64,000 bases of DNA from JABCZZ01 sp964454545 (lineage in GTDB: Bacteria > Pseudomonadota > Alphaproteobacteria > Rickettsiales > JABCZZ01), in assembly GCA_964454545.1 (NCBI GenBank), contig CAYVTI010000002.1, positions 30,725 through 94,724 on the forward strand, written 5' to 3'. The notes beneath the pieces are model-generated. The model was not told the origin of the DNA, searched no databases, and was given only the letters and a program-made list of their open reading frames with translations. Position 1 is the first letter of the stretch. Each line of letters begins with the position of its first letter. The position numbers and the translations under genes were made by a program. Shown in pieces: positions 61,719 through 64,000 of the stretch.

Positions 61719-61796
61719 TCATTACGAGGAGGCCGTAAGGCCGACGTGGTAATCCAGAATGTGATAGGCTGGATTGCTTCGCTACGCTTGCAATGA
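61719..61796. repeat. Palindromic repeat of the TCATTACGAGGAGGCC type
   Basis: TCATTACGAG and its partner CTTGCAATGA form the outer arms, GTAATCCAG and CTGGATTGC the inner ones, and GGCCGTAAGGCC a small hairpin within. From memory it resembles intergenic palindromes containing CGTCATTGCGAGGAGGCC that occur in Rickettsiales and several other groups. Lies between the ruvB remnant and queD. Confidence 0.75.
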
Positions 61797-61830
61797 TGAA
61801 ATCACCCCATCTTTGCTATCTCCACGCGAC

Positions 61831-62259
61831 CTAAGAAACAACCGCCTCCGCAAAACAATTCGGCGTCTCATATAGCTTTATCTTAATGCACCGGGCATTT
61901 TTGCCGTTGAACAGGGCAGGGCATATGTGGTTGATCAGGTGCTCCGCCATGTTTTCGGCGGTCGGATTTTGCCGCATGTAATAGATCTTCTGCCCGGTTC
62001 TTGCCGCAAGCGCATCGCCCAGCTCGCGGTCCTGCTCGCATAAGATAGTGGTGTGATCCCAGTGCTCGTCGACCCATTCGCCCAGCAGGTCTTTTATGGC
62101 GCCGAAGTCAATCACCCTGCCTAGCATGTCCAGCCTGTCGGCGACGAAGGTCGCCTCAATGGCGTAACGGTGGCCGTGCAGGTACTTGCACTTGCTCTCA
62201 TGCTCCATGATGCGGTGGCCGGCGTCGAATTCCATGCGGCGTGTGCAGGTCGTAGTCAT
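61831..62259 (-). CDS. queD: 6-carboxy-5,6,7,8-tetrahydropterin synthase QueD
   Basis: Part of queuosine (preQ0) biosynthesis. The 142-residue protein has MEFDAGHRI, HGHRYAIEATF with zinc-binding His residues, a Cys in ESKCKYLHGH, VIDFGAIKDLLGEWVDEHWDHTTIL and PTAENMAEHL. The start is the ATG at 62259 with AAGGA five bases before; TTG at 62274 is in frame. No queC or queE neighbours. A PTPS-type homologue is possible, but Cys-Lys-Tyr-Leu-His favours QueD. Confidence 0.92.
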   Translation of the reverse strand: MTTTCTRRMEFDAGHRIMEHESKCKYLHGHRYAIEATFVADRLDMLGRVIDFGAIKDLLGEWVDEHWDHTTILCEQDRELGDALAARTGQKIYYMRQNPTAENMAEHLINHICPALFNGKNARCIKIKLYETPNCFAEAVVS

Positions 62260-62294
62260 GGTATTCCTTGGCAAGCAGGGAAGACTTGAAAAGT

Positions 62295-62368
62295 GGAATC
62301 TCGAATCCCGAATCTGGAAAATTTCTGTTGCTGATTTTCCGTTTTCACATTCCAGATTCCAGATTCCC
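62295..62368. repeat. Inverted repeat upstream of queD
   Basis: GGAATCTCGAATC and GAATCTGGAAAAT on the left are matched by ATTTTCC and TTCCAGATTCCAGATTCC on the right. Each arm holds the unit GAATC or its inverse two or three times. The element occupies the whole 112-base spacer between the queD start and the clpS stop. Confidence 0.75.
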
Positions 62369-62371
62369 TCT

Positions 62372-62707
62372 TCATTCTTTTTCCATCACACATTGTAGGG
62401 GATGCTCGTTCTTGCGCGCGATCATGGTCACCTGCTCGATCTTGGTCTCGGCGACGTCGCGGGTGTAGGTGCCGCAGGTTCCCGCCCCCTGGTTATGGAT
62501 GTCGAGCGTGATGCGTATGGCATCCTCATGGTTCTTATGGAATAATTGCTTGAGCACCACCACGACGAAATCCATGGGCGTATAGTCGTCGTTGAGCATG
62601 ATGACCTTGTACAGAGGCGGGCGCGCGGTCTTGGCGTGGGTCTCCGGTTCAAGCACCAGAAGCCCGTCGCGTTTTTCACCGGCCAGCTTTATGATATTAT
62701 TCGCCAT
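62372..62707 (-). CDS. clpS: ATP-dependent Clp protease adaptor ClpS
   Basis: Delivers N-degron substrates to ClpAP. The 111-residue protein has KVIMLNDDYTPMDFVVVVL and LDIHNQGAGTCGTYTRDVAE, with the Asn-Asp-Asp and His-rich pocket residues. The length is normal. clpA, usually downstream, is not in the window; a repeat element and queD follow instead. The upstream side is a long noncoding region in front of the 23S rRNA. Confidence 0.95.
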   Translation of the reverse strand: MANNIIKLAGEKRDGLLVLEPETHAKTARPPLYKVIMLNDDYTPMDFVVVVLKQLFHKNHEDAIRITLDIHNQGAGTCGTYTRDVAETKIEQVTMIARKNEHPLQCVMEKE

Positions 62708-62739
62708 AATGTTGTATTATAATGCGGGATGCATGAATT

Positions 62740-62813
62740 GGGAATACGGGAAATGAAAAGTCAGGAAGCCGGAAAATTTCTCGTATTCCTGTAGTCCCGG
62801 CTTCCCGATTTCC
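62740..62813. repeat. Inverted repeat between clpS and the 23S promoter
   Basis: GGAATACGGGAAAT and CAGGAAGCCGGAAAAT on the left are matched by TTTCTCGTATTCCTG and CCCGGCTTCCCG on the right. It contains the core GGAATACGGGAA also seen at 36300. It lies in front of clpS (62707) and 39 bases before the -35 of the 23S rRNA promoter. Confidence 0.75.
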
Positions 62814-62851
62814 TTGATTTTCGCCTTCATAAAAAAAGTATAAATTGGGTG

Positions 62852-62880
62852 TTGACAGGTGCGGGTCATATCGCTATTAA
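62852..62880 (+). promoter_or_regulatory. sigma70-type promoter of the 23S rRNA gene
   Basis: A perfect -35 TTGACA (62852-62857), a 17-base spacer and TATTAA (62875-62880), four of six in the -10. It faces the 23S gene and has no coding gene between, so it is the probable rRNA promoter. The spacer is GC-containing, as in stringently controlled rRNA promoters; GTCCTCCC follows. Confidence 0.75.
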
Positions 62881-63141
62881 TGTCCTCCCTTTGCGAAAAG
62901 GACGTGCCGGAATGCCCAACTTTATCCGGCCTGCTGTAAGAAATTGTGAATAGGTTTTTCTGATAAAACCCTTATTTTTAGAAAACAGTGCGGAAGTGTG
63001 ATGACTTCTGTACGAATAAAAATTCTAATCATAAGAGTTGATGCTGAATTAAAGTGCTACAAACTCTTCTCATGCAGGACGGCTTTTTGTTCTGCGTGTG
63101 ATGTAAATTAAGTATCTTCAAGTAATTAGTTATAGATTAAT
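62881..63141 (+). other. 23S rRNA leader, no gene seen
   Basis: About 260 bases between promoter and mature 23S start. It has no ORF of note, no tRNA and no 16S sequence. It is AT-rich towards the 23S end. It probably holds the processing stem for RNase III, whose partner would be beyond the end of the window. Confidence 0.65.

Positions 63142-64000
<859 letters not shown>

Noticed and set aside
61590..61830. CRISPR-like repeat block
   Set aside because: The repeats here are a ruvB fragment and one palindrome; there are no regularly spaced direct repeats. None was seen elsewhere in the window.

Overview
The window is a gene-dense stretch, about 50% GC by eye, of an alphaproteobacterial genome. 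The lineage is supported by a fused ispDF gene, a ChpT phosphotransferase, a class I lysyl-tRNA synthetase, a DUF1150 protein, a CHCC zinc-finger protein, an LdtR-like MarR regulator and many alpha-type housekeeping proteins. A 23S rRNA gene begins near 63142 behind its own promoter, with no 16S rRNA or Ile/Ala tRNA genes in front. Unlinked 16S and 23S genes are a hallmark of Rickettsiales, so a Rickettsiales-like or deep-branching relative is my best inference. The gene set (flagellin methylase, type IV-type pilins, LptD/SurA, FolM, PstB, several sensor kinases) is richer than that of a reduced obligate intracellular species. A run of 10 Ns inside nuoI marks the sequence as a scaffold, probably a metagenome-assembled genome.

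Layout. 1-6831: the 3' part of a fliB-like gene faces a reverse-strand block of pgpA, ispDF, a MarR regulator, a HAD phosphatase, a class IV aminotransferase and a CPA2 antiporter. 6902-8160: a folM-like gene, a candidate 6S-like structured RNA with terminator, and two tiny coupled ORFs. 8207-11183: reverse block tsaB, dprA, plsY, ruvX. 11295-19958: gatC, gatA, two inserted accessory genes and gatB, then tkt, gap and pgk, nearly all coupled. 20072-26212: an RND permease, then nuoH, dedA, a DNA methyltransferase and a gapped nuoI. 26365-32550: lptD, surA, rlmE, lipA, truA. 32777-34579: tandem pilin-like genes. 34704-38807: lysK, an SLC1 transporter and hemH. 38980-43583: a large orphan protein, a zinc-finger protein, lysC, a tiny lipoprotein, chpT and a small ORF. 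43767-48518: fumC, rplI, cytochrome b561 and a hybrid sensor kinase. 48808-56153: an outer-membrane protein with a His-rich DUF2946 protein, tRNA-Arg, secreted and lipoprotein genes, a class 3 lipase, a sensor kinase and a DUF1150 protein. 56157-64000: pstB, dctA, ruvB, a 712-residue protein with a HEIGH zinc-protease motif, a ruvB 3'-end remnant, queD, clpS and the 23S rRNA.

The most unusual points are four. (1) A 712-residue putative metallopeptidase gene lies between ruvB and a second copy of the ruvB 3' end, the footprint expected of insertion at a gene end. (2) Two accessory genes, one AT-rich with an Rx4H motif and one DUF559 nuclease-like, sit inside gatCAB, and each junction rebuilds almost the same ribosome-binding/start-stop motif. 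(3) At least six intergenic inverted repeats share one architecture (short direct units, then their inverted copies) although most differ in sequence; one directly abuts the start codons of both ruvX and gatC. (4) The Ns in nuoI join two non-identical copies of the same coding segment, so the two sides may come from different strains or genomes.
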